Source of the DNA: Pseudactinotalea sp. HY158
GTDB lineage: Bacteria; Actinomycetota; Actinomycetes; Actinomycetales; Beutenbergiaceae
Assembly (NCBI RefSeq): GCF_009660225.1
Contig: NZ_CP045920.1
Span: 1,302,001 to 1,366,000, forward strand
Length of the DNA stretch: 64,000 bases
Direction: 5' to 3'
Each line of letters opens with the position of its first letter. Within the stretch, counting starts at the first letter, position 1. The notes beneath the pieces are model-generated. The model was not told the origin of the DNA, searched no databases, and worked only from the letters and a program-made list of their open reading frames with translations. The translations under genes and the position numbers were made by a program. Shown here piece after piece: positions 8,186 to 24,415 of this stretch.

Positions 8186-9354
8186 GCATCACCGCCCCCC
8201 GGGGCTTCCGGGCCACCGGCGTCACCGCGGGCCTCAAGCCCTCCGGCAAGTCCGACCTCGCGCTCGTGGTCAACGATGGCCCCGACTCGGTGGCCGCCGG
8301 GGTGTTCACCACGAACCGCGTGGTCGGCGCGCCGGTCACCTGGTCCCGCGCCCGCCTCGCGGAGTCCGGCGGCACGTCGATCCGGGCCGTCGTGCTCAAT
8401 TCCGGCGGCGCGAACGTGTGCACCGGCCCGCGCGGCGACGCGGACGTCGTGGCCACGGCCGAGCGCGTCGGCGCGGCGCTCGGGATGCCCGCCGCCGGGG
8501 TGCTCGTCTGCTCGACCGGGCTCATCGGGGAACACCTGCCGATGGCGGTGCTCCTGCCCGGGGTCGACGCCGCCGCGGCCGCGCTCGCCCCCGACGGCGG
8601 GGCGGACGCCGCCGAGGCGATCCTCACCACCGACACCGTGGCGAAGGAGGCCGTGGCCACCGGCTCCGGCTACAGCGTGGGCGGGATGGCCAAGGGCGCC
8701 GGGATGCTCGCCCCCGCGATGGCCACGATGCTCGCGGTGGTCACCACCGACGCCGTCCTCACCCCCGAACTCGCGCACGAGGCGCTCGCGGGCGCCGTGC
8801 GCGCGACCTTCAACCGGGTCGACTCCGACGGCTGCATGTCGACCTCCGACACGGTCGCCCTGCTCGCCTCCGGGGCGAGCGGCGTCACGCCCGACCGGGG
8901 CGAGTTCACCGCCGCACTCACCTCCGTGTGCGCCGACCTGTCCCGGGCGCTCGTGGCCGACGCCGAGGGCGCGAGCCACGACATCGCCGTCGAGGTCGTC
9001 GGGGCCCATTCGACCGACGCGGCCGAGGCCGTCGGCCGCGCCGTGGCCCGCTCCGCCCTGTTCAAGACCGCGATCTACGGCAACGACCCGAACTGGGGCC
9101 GGGTGCTCGCGCAGGTGGGCACCGTGCCCGTCGAGGTCGCCCGCTTCGAGGCCGACGACCTCGACGTGAGCGTCAACGGCGTCATGGTCTGCCGCGGCGG
9201 GGGAGCGCACCGGCCGCGGACCGAGGTCGACCTGGCCTCGGCCCGGGACGTACACGTGCTCATCGACCTGCACGCCGGCACCGACTCCGCCACCATCTGG
9301 ACCAACGACCTCACCCACGACTACGTCCACGAGAACAGCGCCTACTCCACATGA
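8182..9354 (+). CDS. argJ: bifunctional glutamate N-acetyltransferase / ornithine acetyltransferase
   Basis: ArgJ recycles the acetyl group from N-acetylornithine to glutamate and closes the cyclic arginine pathway. The self-cleavage site is clear: [15 protein letters not shown], with Ala181-Thr182 as the scissile pair and Thr182 as the nucleophile of the beta chain. The protein has 390 residues. The GTG start overlaps the argC stop (GTGA), the usual sign of translational coupling. Presence of ArgJ explains the absence of a separate argE here. Whether it also uses acetyl-CoA (true bifunctionality) cannot be told from the sequence. Confidence 0.95.
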   Translation: MSITAPRGFRATGVTAGLKPSGKSDLALVVNDGPDSVAAGVFTTNRVVGAPVTWSRARLAESGGTSIRAVVLNSGGANVCTGPRGDADVVATAERVGAALGMPAAGVLVCSTGLIGEHLPMAVLLPGVDAAAAALAPDGGADAAEAILTTDTVAKEAVATGSGYSVGGMAKGAGMLAPAMATMLAVVTTDAVLTPELAHEALAGAVRATFNRVDSDGCMSTSDTVALLASGASGVTPDRGEFTAALTSVCADLSRALVADAEGASHDIAVEVVGAHSTDAAEAVGRAVARSALFKTAIYGNDPNWGRVLAQVGTVPVEVARFEADDLDVSVNGVMVCRGGGAHRPRTEVDLASARDVHVLIDLHAGTDSATIWTNDLTHDYVHENSAYST

Positions 9355-10340
9355 CCCCTTCCCAGCAGGGCCCCGCCGCGGACCCGACCGACGTGACCGA
9401 CGCGACCGACGTGACCGACGTGACCGACACGGCTGAGATCCGCATCGCGCGCACCCTTCGACCCGAGCAGAAGGCCGGGGCGCTGATCGAGGCACTGCCG
9501 TGGCTCGAACGCTTCTCCGGCAAGGTCGTCGTGATCAAGTTCGGCGGCAACGCGATGGTCGACCCGGAGCTCGAACGCGCCTTCGCCGACGACATCCGCT
9601 TCTTCCGGCAGGCGGGCCTCCTGCCCGTCGTGGTGCACGGCGGCGGCCCGCAGATCTCCTCGATGCTCGGCCGGCTCGACATCACGAGCGAGTTCCGGGG
9701 CGGGCTGCGGGTGACCACGCCGGAGACGATGGACGTCGTGCGGATGGTGCTCACCGGCCAGGTGCAGCGCACCCTGGTCAACCGTCTCAACGTGCGCCAG
9801 GGCCTGGCCGTGGGGATCTCGGGGGAGGACGCCGGGCTCTTCGGCGCCCGCCGCCGCCACGCCACCGTCGACGGCGAGCGCGTGGACGTCGGCCTCGTGG
9901 GCGACGTCGTGCGGGTCAACCCCGCGATCGTGCGCGGGCTGCTCGACTCGGGCCGGATCCCCGTGGTCTCCACGATCGCGCCGGACGTCGACCACCCCGG
10001 GGACGTGCTCAACGTCAACGCCGACACCGCCGCGGCCGCGCTCGCGGTGGCCCTCGGCGCCGAGAAGCTCGTGGTGCTCACCGACGTCGAGGGGCTCTAC
10101 GGGGACTGGCCCGACCGCTCCTCCCTCATCCGGCGGATGTCCCCCGATGCGCTCGAGGCGCTGCTCCCGCGGCTCGAATCGGGGATGGTGCCCAAGATGG
10201 AGGCGTGCCTGCGGGCCGTGCGGGGCGGGGTCCGCGGTGCCCACGTCGTGGACGGGCGGGTGGCGCACTCGCTGCTGCTGGAAATCTTCACCACCGACGG
10301 GGTGGGAACAATGATCGAACCGGAGGATGGCTTCAGATGA
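9351..10340 (+). CDS. argB: acetylglutamate kinase
   Basis: Phosphorylates N-acetylglutamate and is usually the arginine-feedback-controlled step. The amino-acid-kinase fold is shown by [10 protein letters not shown] (Lys63), [13 protein letters not shown], and [11 protein letters not shown] near the C-terminus. The core starts at about residue 30; before it is an odd acidic low-complexity extension made of Thr-Asp-Val repeats. The 329-residue length is about 20-30 above the family norm because of this extension. The ATG overlaps the argJ stop by 4 nt. An internal GTG start after the repeats is possible but has no better ribosome-binding site. Confidence 0.95.
   Translation: MTPSQQGPAADPTDVTDATDVTDVTDTAEIRIARTLRPEQKAGALIEALPWLERFSGKVVVIKFGGNAMVDPELERAFADDIRFFRQAGLLPVVVHGGGPQISSMLGRLDITSEFRGGLRVTTPETMDVVRMVLTGQVQRTLVNRLNVRQGLAVGISGEDAGLFGARRRHATVDGERVDVGLVGDVVRVNPAIVRGLLDSGRIPVVSTIAPDVDHPGDVLNVNADTAAAALAVALGAEKLVVLTDVEGLYGDWPDRSSLIRRMSPDALEALLPRLESGMVPKMEACLRAVRGGVRGAHVVDGRVAHSLLLEIFTTDGVGTMIEPEDGFR
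9386..9430 (+). repeat. five 9-bp tandem repeats inside the argB 5' end
   Basis: The unit GACCGACGT is repeated five times with minor changes in the last two bases. It encodes a Thr-Asp-Val/Ala/Thr run at residues 13-27 of ArgB. Each unit is three codons, so loss or gain of copies keeps the reading frame. Confidence 0.85.
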
Positions 10341-11638
10341 GCGACCTCATCGCAGGCACGACCCAGGCGGCCACCGCCGCGCAGTGGCAGGAGCGCTATG
10401 CCGGCGCCCTGATGAACACGTTCGGCGCGCCCCAGCGCGTGCTCGTGCGCGGGGAGGGGGCCTACGTGTGGGACGCCGACGGCCGCCGCTACCTCGACCT
10501 GCTCGCCGGGATCGCGGTCAACTGCCTCGGCCACACCCACCCGACGCTCACCGGCGCGATCGCCGCCCAGTTCAACACGCTCGGGCACGTGTCGAACTTC
10601 TTCGCCACCCCCACCCAGATCGCGCTCGCCGAGCGGCTGCTGGCCCTCGCCGAGCCGGGCGGCGCGCCGGCCGGGTCGAAGGTGTTCTTCACGAACTCCG
10701 GCACCGAGGCGATCGAGGCCGCGTTCAAGCTCGCGCGCAAGCACGGCGGGCAGCGGCGGCCCCGGGTCCTCGCCGCCGAGGGGGCCTTCCACGGCCGCAG
10801 CATGGGCGCCCTCGCCCTCACCTACAAGAGTGCCTACAAGGACCCGTTCGGGTCGCTGCCGGGCGGCGTGACCCACGTGCCCTTCGGCGACGCCGAGGCG
10901 ATCGGGCGCGAGCTGGCCGCCGGCGACGTGGCCGCGGTCGTGCTCGAACCCATCCAGGGGGAGGCGGGCGTGCGCCTGCCGCCCCCGGGCTACCTGGCGC
11001 AGGTGCGCGAGCTCACGCGCGCCGCCGGGGCCCTGCTCATCCTCGACGAGGTGCAGACCGGCATGGGCCGGTGCGGCGCCTGGATGGCCCATCACCTGCC
11101 CGAGATCGGCGGCGGCATCGTGCCGGACGCGATCGCGCTGGCCAAGGGCCTCGGCGGCGGCTTCCCCGTCGGCGCGCTCGTCACGCTCGGCGCGGACGTC
11201 TCCGGGGTGTTCACCCCGGGCAACCACGGCACGACCTTCGGCGGCAACCCGATGGCGGCCGCCGCCGGCCTCGCCACGATCCACGTGATCGAACGCGACG
11301 ACCTGCTCGCGGCCGTCCGCGAGCGGGGCGAGCAGCTGCGCGCCGGCATCACCGCCCTGCCGCAGGCCTCCGGGGAGCACGCCCTCATCCGCGGCGTCCG
11401 CGGCGAGGGGCTCCTGCTCGGGGTCGAGCTCACGGCACCGATCGGCCCGGCGGTCGTGACCGCCGCGCTCGAGGCCGGCTTCATCGTCAACGCCGCCGCG
11501 CCGACCGTGGTGCGGCTCGCGCCCCCGTTCATCCTCTCCGCCGCGCAGGCCCAGGACTTCATCGACGCGCTGCCGGCGATCCTCGCCGCGGCCGAGCGCG
11601 CCACCGGGGACGCCCAGTCGAACGGGGGCGCGGCATGA
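10337..11638 (+). CDS. argD: acetylornithine aminotransferase
   Basis: PLP-dependent class III aminotransferase converting N-acetylglutamate semialdehyde to N-acetylornithine with glutamate as amino donor. Visible marks are [19 protein letters not shown] (phosphate-binding region), [11 protein letters not shown] (the PLP-contacting aspartate) and [14 protein letters not shown] with the Schiff-base Lys270. Length is 433 residues, slightly long, mainly through an alanine-rich C-terminal tail. The ATG overlaps the argB stop by 4 nt. It may also serve as succinyldiaminopimelate aminotransferase in lysine synthesis, as known for some ArgD proteins. Confidence 0.95.
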   Translation: MSDLIAGTTQAATAAQWQERYAGALMNTFGAPQRVLVRGEGAYVWDADGRRYLDLLAGIAVNCLGHTHPTLTGAIAAQFNTLGHVSNFFATPTQIALAERLLALAEPGGAPAGSKVFFTNSGTEAIEAAFKLARKHGGQRRPRVLAAEGAFHGRSMGALALTYKSAYKDPFGSLPGGVTHVPFGDAEAIGRELAAGDVAAVVLEPIQGEAGVRLPPPGYLAQVRELTRAAGALLILDEVQTGMGRCGAWMAHHLPEIGGGIVPDAIALAKGLGGGFPVGALVTLGADVSGVFTPGNHGTTFGGNPMAAAAGLATIHVIERDDLLAAVRERGEQLRAGITALPQASGEHALIRGVRGEGLLLGVELTAPIGPAVVTAALEAGFIVNAAAPTVVRLAPPFILSAAQAQDFIDALPAILAAAERATGDAQSNGGAA

Positions 11639-12612
11639 CCCGCCACCTCCTCGCCGACGACGACCTGACCAGCGCCGAGCAGCGCGAGGTGCTCACCCGC
11701 GCCGCCGCCCTCAAGGCCGACCGGTTCGCCGATCGCAGCCTCGCCGGCCCGCGGTCCGTGGCGGTCATCTTCGACAAGCCGACGCTGCGCACCCAGCTCT
11801 CGTTCACGGTCGGCATCAGCGAACTCGGCGGCTACCCGGTCATGGTCGACGGCGGCCTCGCCCAGATCGGCACCCGGGAGTCGATCGCCGACGTCACCCG
11901 CGTGCTCACCCGGCAGGTCGCCGCGATCGTCTGGCGCACGTACGGGCAGGACCGCATCGAGGAGATGGCCGGCGCCGCCACCGTGCCGGTCGTCAACGCC
12001 CTGACCGACGACTTCCACCCGTGCCAGATCCTCGCCGACCTGCTCACGATCGCCGAGCACACCGGTGGGCTCGCCGGGGGTGTGGACGGCGCGGGGCCCG
12101 CCCTCGCCGGGCGCACCCTGGCCTACCTCGGCGACGGCGGCAACAACATGGCCCACTCCTACCTCCTCGGCGGCGCGCTCGCGGGCCTGGACGTGCGCAT
12201 CGGCGCCCCCGCCGGCTACCGGCCCCGGGCCGACCTGCTCGCCCGCGCCGAGGCGATCGCCGCGACGACCGGCGGCTCGATCACCGTGACCGACGACCCC
12301 GGCGCCGCCGTGTCCGGGGCCGACGCGGTGGCCACGGACACGTGGGTGTCGATGGGCCAGGAGGACGAGGCCTCCGAACGGCTCGCGCCGTTTCGACCCT
12401 TCCAGCTCGACGGCGACGTGCTCGCCCTGGCGGCACCGGCCGCCGTCGTGCTGCACTGCCTGCCCGCCTACCGGGGCAAGGAGATCACGGCCGAGGTCCT
12501 CGACGGGCCCCGATCCGTGGTCTGGGACGAGGCGGAGAACCGGCTGCACGCCCAGAAGGCGGTGCTCTCGTTCCTCCTCGACCACACGGGCGGACCCGGG
12601 GCGCGGCTGTGA
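11635..12612 (+). CDS. argF: ornithine carbamoyltransferase with non-standard carbamoyl-phosphate motif
   Basis: Transfers the carbamoyl group to ornithine to give citrulline. The C-terminal and ornithine-site motifs are normal: FHPCQ (His128-Gln131), WVSMGQE and [11 protein letters not shown] (His274, Cys275). The carbamoyl-phosphate motif, usually S-T-R-T-R, reads T-L-R-T-Q at residues 50-54 (in [11 protein letters not shown]), so Arg52 and Thr53 are kept but the last arginine is Gln. Its place between argD and argR strongly supports the ornithine role. The ATG overlaps the argD stop by 4 nt. Length is 325 residues. Confidence 0.92.
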   Translation: MTRHLLADDDLTSAEQREVLTRAAALKADRFADRSLAGPRSVAVIFDKPTLRTQLSFTVGISELGGYPVMVDGGLAQIGTRESIADVTRVLTRQVAAIVWRTYGQDRIEEMAGAATVPVVNALTDDFHPCQILADLLTIAEHTGGLAGGVDGAGPALAGRTLAYLGDGGNNMAHSYLLGGALAGLDVRIGAPAGYRPRADLLARAEAIAATTGGSITVTDDPGAAVSGADAVATDTWVSMGQEDEASERLAPFRPFQLDGDVLALAAPAAVVLHCLPAYRGKEITAEVLDGPRSVVWDEAENRLHAQKAVLSFLLDHTGGPGARL

Positions 12613-13132
12613 GCGTTCCCGCCACGAAGACCGCCCGGCACGCGCTCATCCGCCGGCTCATCGCCGGTCACGCCGTGCGCTCCCAGGCGGAGCTGCGCGA
12701 CCTGCTCGCGGGCGCGGGGGTGACCTCCACGCAGGCGACCGTCTCCCGCGACCTGGAGGAGCTGCGCGCCTATAAGGTGCGGGCCGGCGACGGGCAGCGC
12801 TACGCCGTCCCGGCCGAGGGGAGCCCCGCGCCGGGCGCCGACCCGGACGCCGAGCACCTCGCGGCCCGGCTGGCCCGGCTCCTGGGCGACCTGCTCGTCT
12901 CCGCCGAGCCGTCGGCGAACCTCGTGGTGCTGCGCACCCCGCCCGGGGCCGCCCAGTTCCTCGCCTCGGCGATCGACACCTCCATCCTGCCCAGCGTGCT
13001 GGGCACCATCGCGGGCGACGACACGGTGCTCGTGATCACCGCCGAGCCCGACGGGGGGCGCGCGACCGCCGCCCGATTCCTCGAACTCGCTCATCCCAAC
13101 GCTCGAATCCTCGATCAGAAAGTGCAGGAAGC

Positions 13133-13136
<4 letters not shown>
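12609..13136 (+). CDS. argR: arginine repressor
   Basis: Arginine-sensing transcription factor of 175 residues. The N-terminal winged helix (to about residue 70) contains [14 protein letters not shown], the recognition helix signature. The C-terminal trimerisation/arginine-binding domain ends with [14 protein letters not shown], where the paired aspartates bind arginine. It presumably represses its own operon through the ARG-box-like site before argC, since it is a member of that operon. GTG start, overlapping the argF stop by 4 nt. Confidence 0.95.
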
Positions 13137-16396
<3,260 letters not shown>

Positions 16397-16397
16397 C

Positions 16398-17027
16398 GTG
16401 GCCGCATCGATCGACCTGAGCCGGCGCAGCACCGAACTCGCCCCGGAACTGCTCGGGGCCGAGCTCGTCTCCACGCTCGGGGGAGCGCGGGTGCGGCTGC
16501 GGATCACCGAGGTCGAGGCCTACGAGGGCCTCGACGATCCCGCCTCCCACGCCTTCCGCGGGCCCACGAACCGCAACCGGGTCATGTTCGGCCCGCCCGC
16601 GCACCTGTACGTGTACCGCCACCTCGGGCTGCACCACTGCGCGAACCTCGTGGTCGGCCCGGCCGGGACCGCCTCGGCCGTGCTGCTGCGCGCCGGGGAG
16701 ATCCTCGACGGGGCCGAGACGGCCTGGCAGCGCCGAAACGACGCCGGCGTGTGCCGCCGGCCCGTCGACCTGGCGCGCGGACCCGCCCGGCTCACCGTGG
16801 CGCTCGGGATCCGCGCCGAACACGACGGCATCGCCGTCTCGCTCGAGGACGACGCAGCTCCCCTCCGGCTCGAGCGCACCGGTCGCGTCCGGCCCGCCGA
16901 CGTGCGCACCGGCCCGCGGGTCGGGGTGTCCGGCGCGGGGGCCGACCCACAGGCGTACCCGTGGCGGTACTGGCTCGCCGGCGACGAGCACGTGTCCGCC
17001 TACCGGATAGGCTCGCCCCGACGCTGA
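16398..17027 (+). CDS. DNA-3-methyladenine glycosylase (AAG/MPG family)
   Basis: Base-excision repair enzyme removing alkylated purines. The family signature is clear: ITEVEAYEGLDDPASHAFRGPTNRN, with the catalytic glutamate, and MFGPPAHLYVYRHLGLHHCANLV, with the intercalating tyrosine. Length 209 residues is normal. The GTG start at 16398 follows the upstream stop by 1 nt, indicating co-transcription with the kinase gene. Confidence 0.92.
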   Translation: MAASIDLSRRSTELAPELLGAELVSTLGGARVRLRITEVEAYEGLDDPASHAFRGPTNRNRVMFGPPAHLYVYRHLGLHHCANLVVGPAGTASAVLLRAGEILDGAETAWQRRNDAGVCRRPVDLARGPARLTVALGIRAEHDGIAVSLEDDAAPLRLERTGRVRPADVRTGPRVGVSGAGADPQAYPWRYWLAGDEHVSAYRIGSPRR

Positions 17028-17094
17028 CCCGGGGCAATGCCCGAAGCGCGCTCGCGCTCACGACCAGCCGAACGACAACGAAGGACGAGACATC

Positions 17095-18372
17095 GTGACC
17101 GACATCCTCGAGGAGCTGCGCTGGCGCGGCCTCATCGCCCAATCGACCGACGCCGAGGCACTCGCCGAGGCGTTCGCGGCCGGGCCGGTCACCTACTATT
17201 GCGGCTTCGATCCGACCGCGGCGAGCCTGCACCACGGACACCTCGTGCAACTCGTGCTGCTGCGCCACCTGCAGCGCGCGGGCCACCGGGCCATCGCCCT
17301 CGTCGGCGGCGCGACCGGGATGATCGGCGATCCGCGCCAGTCCGGGGAGCGCGTGCTCAACGACAAGGAGACCGTGGAGCGGTGGACGACCGGGCTGCGC
17401 GAGCAGATCTCCACCTTCCTCGACTTCGAGGGCGACAACCCGGCGCTGCTGGTCAACAACCTCGACTGGACGGCGCAGCTGGGCGCGATCGACTTCCTGC
17501 GGGAGATCGGCAAGCACTTCCGGCTCGGCACGATGCTCGCCAAGGACACCGTCGCCCGGCGGCTGGCCTCGGACGAGGGCATCTCCTTCACCGAGTTCAG
17601 CTATCAGATCCTCCAGGGGATGGACTACCTCGAACTGTTCCGGCGCTACGGCTGCACCCTGCAGACCGGCGGCAACGACCAGTGGGGCAACCTCGTCTCC
17701 GGGGTCGACCTCATCCGCCGGGTCGAGGGCGCGGGCGTGCACGTGCTCACCACGCCCCTCATCACCAAGGCCGACGGCACGAAGTTCGGCAAGACCGAGG
17801 GCGGGGCGGTGTGGCTCTCGCCCGAGCTCATGAGCCCCTACGCCTTCTACCAGTTCTGGATCAACACCGACGACGCGGACGTCGTGGGCTACCTCAAGGT
17901 GTTCACCTTCCTCGAGCGGGCCGAGATCGAGGAGCTCGCCGCGCAGGTCGCGGAGCGGCCGGCGGCGCGCGAGGCGCAGCGGGCCCTCGCCCGCGCCGTG
18001 ACGACCCTCGTGCACGGGGCGAACGCCTGCGAACGGGTCGAGGCGGCCTCCCAGGCGCTCTTCGGCCGGGGGAGCGGGCTCGACCTCGCGGACCTCGACG
18101 CCGGCACACTCGCCGATGCCGTGGCCGAGGTGCCCAGGGGGGCGGGGGAGGTCGGCGCCGACACGATCCTCGACCTGCTGCAGTCCACCGGCCTGTGCCG
18201 TAGCCGGAACGAGGCGCGGCGGGCGGTGAGCGACGGGGGCGCCTACCTGAACAACGTCAAGGTGACCGATCCCGATCGGGTGCTCACCGATGCCGACCTG
18301 CTCGCGGGCGGGGTTGCGCTCGTGCGTCGGGGTCGGCGGAGTCTTGCTGTGGTGACGACCGGGGGCGCTTGA
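17095..18372 (+). CDS. tyrS: tyrosyl-tRNA synthetase
   Basis: Charges tRNA-Tyr. Class I marks are HHGHL (residues 46-50, the HIGH motif) and KFGKT (230-234, the KMSKS motif); the tyrosine pocket is in YCGFDPTAASLH. A C-terminal S4 RNA-binding domain begins near residue 355 ([21 protein letters not shown]). Length 425 residues is normal. AAGGACGAG at 17078-17088 acts as ribosome-binding site for the GTG. It is followed by the rRNA operon, a neighbourhood seen in other actinobacteria. Confidence 0.97.
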   Translation: MTDILEELRWRGLIAQSTDAEALAEAFAAGPVTYYCGFDPTAASLHHGHLVQLVLLRHLQRAGHRAIALVGGATGMIGDPRQSGERVLNDKETVERWTTGLREQISTFLDFEGDNPALLVNNLDWTAQLGAIDFLREIGKHFRLGTMLAKDTVARRLASDEGISFTEFSYQILQGMDYLELFRRYGCTLQTGGNDQWGNLVSGVDLIRRVEGAGVHVLTTPLITKADGTKFGKTEGGAVWLSPELMSPYAFYQFWINTDDADVVGYLKVFTFLERAEIEELAAQVAERPAAREAQRALARAVTTLVHGANACERVEAASQALFGRGSGLDLADLDAGTLADAVAEVPRGAGEVGADTILDLLQSTGLCRSRNEARRAVSDGGAYLNNVKVTDPDRVLTDADLLAGGVALVRRGRRSLAVVTTGGA

Positions 18373-18499
18373 GCCGCCGGATCTAGCCGTGTGCGGGTTC
18401 GTGGATGCTTGTGAGTACGGTCACGAATCGGTCCGGGCGCCCCGGATTCCGGCCCGGATTGGGCGGGGTTCGGGGTGTTTGTGCTGGTCAGGGCGTTGC

Positions 18500-18558
18500 G
18501 GGTGTGGGTGGGGGTGGGTGTGTGGGGGTGGGGGTGGGATTTGACGTGGGGGGTGGGG
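18500..18558 (+). promoter_or_regulatory. G-quadruplex-capable G tract over rRNA promoter P1
   Basis: About eight runs of three to six G separated by one to five bases (mostly T or GT) lie upstream of and inside the spacer of the P1 candidate. This satisfies the usual G4 pattern on the non-template strand several times over. Confidence 0.55.
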
Positions 18559-18568
18559 TGCGTAATGT
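18541..18568 (+). promoter_or_regulatory. rRNA promoter P1 candidate
   Basis: TTGACG (18541-18546) and TAATGT (18563-18568) are separated by 16 nt. The spacer is G-rich. The -35 hexamer is identical to that of the second promoter candidate. Confidence 0.55.
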
Positions 18569-18749
18569 TCTATCTCGTCGCCCCGAGCGGGAGGAACGGC
18601 CGCTGAGTGTGGTTGGTTCCCGGTGGGGTGGCGGCTTGGTTGGTCATCGCGGTTTCCGCGGCGTATAGCCAGGTGGAGGCGACTGGCTCTTCGGGGCTGG
18701 ATGAGGTAAGCTTCTTTCTCGGCCGGGTTCGGTTCTGGAGGCCTTCGGG

Positions 18750-18778
18750 TTGACGGGGTTGGTTTGGTCGGGTAGTTT
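18750..18778 (+). promoter_or_regulatory. rRNA promoter P2 candidate
   Basis: TTGACG (18750-18755) and TAGTTT (18773-18778) are separated by 17 nt. The start would lie near 18785, about 55 nt before the antitermination-like element. Confidence 0.5.
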
Positions 18779-18835
18779 GGAGAGGTTGCCCTGCGCTGGT
18801 CTGCATGTTGTGTGTGGTCCGGGTGGTGCGCGTCC

Positions 18836-18864
18836 GTTTCTTGAGAACTCAACAGTGTGTCAAA
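18836..18864 (+). promoter_or_regulatory. rRNA antitermination-like element and 16S 5' processing arm
   Basis: GTTTCTTGAGAACTCAACAG is nearly the sequence found before mycobacterial and other actinobacterial 16S genes. The part from 18847 to 18864 pairs with 20814-20831 in the spacer (GTTGAGT/ACTCAAC-type complement with one or two mismatches), forming the RNase III-type stem around 16S rRNA. A similar CTTGAGAACTGTACAG occurs at 20922-20937 before 23S. Confidence 0.65.
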
Positions 18865-19115
18865 AATCGATGCCATATTTTATATGGTTCCCTGTGAGGG
18901 GTGATGGCTGGTCGGCTGCTCTTTGGGGTGGTTGGTTGGTTGTTGTTTCTCTTGGGTTCCTTTTTGGATGGATGAATACTTGCTAGTATTTGTCTGCCAG
19001 ATCATTTGAAGGCTCGTGGCTTGCCCTGTTTTTGGGGTGGGTTGTGGGTTTCTTCGTATTGTTGATGCGTCGGGTGCCGGCTCTTCGGGGTTGGTGTTCG
19101 GGGTGTCTGTATACA

Positions 19116-24077
<4,962 letters not shown>

Positions 24078-24084
24078 CCACACT

Positions 24085-24102
24085 CGAACCCTCTAGGGTT
24101 CG
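24085..24102 (+). other. hairpin in the 23S-5S spacer
   Basis: CGAACCCT and AGGGTTCG form a perfect 8-bp stem with a 2-base nominal loop (effectively 4 after opening one pair). It lies immediately after 23S and is probably a processing element rather than a terminator, since 5S follows. Confidence 0.5.
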
Positions 24103-24182
24103 GAAGAATCACAAGATCTGCGTGCGTCCACTGTATGGTTCCCGAGATACGACCGGGAAACCGAAGCAATATCTCAATAGAG

Positions 24183-24299
24183 TTACGGCGGTCATAGCGA
24201 GGGGGAAACGCCCGGTCCCATTCCGAACCCGGAAGCTAAGCCCCTCTGCGCCGATGGTACTGCGTGGGAGACCACGTGGGAGAGTAGGACACCGCCGGA
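24183..24299 (+). rRNA. rrf: 5S ribosomal RNA
   Basis: About 117 nt with the terminal helix TACGGCGGTC/GACACCGCCG and the conserved CCCATTCCGAAC and GGAAGCTAAGCC loops. The order 16S-23S-5S is complete. Confidence 0.95.
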
Positions 24300-24308
24300 C
24301 ACAACTTC

Positions 24309-24342
24309 AAGAAGAGGCCACCCACACGGGTGGCCTCTTCTT
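24309..24342 (+). terminator. rRNA operon intrinsic terminator
   Basis: AAGAAGAGGCCACCC (24309-24323) pairs perfectly with GGGTGGCCTCTTCTT (24328-24342), a 15-bp stem with an ACAC loop, followed by the U-rich CTTTCTCC. It is the best intrinsic terminator in the window and insulates the rRNA operon from the next gene. Confidence 0.9.
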
Positions 24343-24415
24343 CTTTCTCCGACCACGGCGATCCCGTGCCAAGATGAGGTCTGTCCGATGCCGCTACGTA
24401 CGAACGAGGAGAATC

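Larger units (their letters stand above)
18373..19115 (+). promoter_or_regulatory. rRNA operon promoter and leader region
   Basis: This 743-nt stretch has no gene that I can support; open frames in it are fortuitous. It holds a G-rich tract, two sigma70-type promoter candidates, an antitermination-like element and the 5' arm of the 16S processing stem. Small perfect hairpins occur at 18873-18887 (CCATAT/ATATGG) and 18975-18990 (AATACT/AGTATT). Base composition is distinctly GT-rich on this strand, unlike the coding regions. Confidence 0.8.

Noticed and set aside
18405-18986. Small open frames in the rRNA leader, including one of 151 codons on the minus strand
   Set aside because: They overlap the promoters and the G-rich tract, have no ribosome-binding site and look like composition artefacts.
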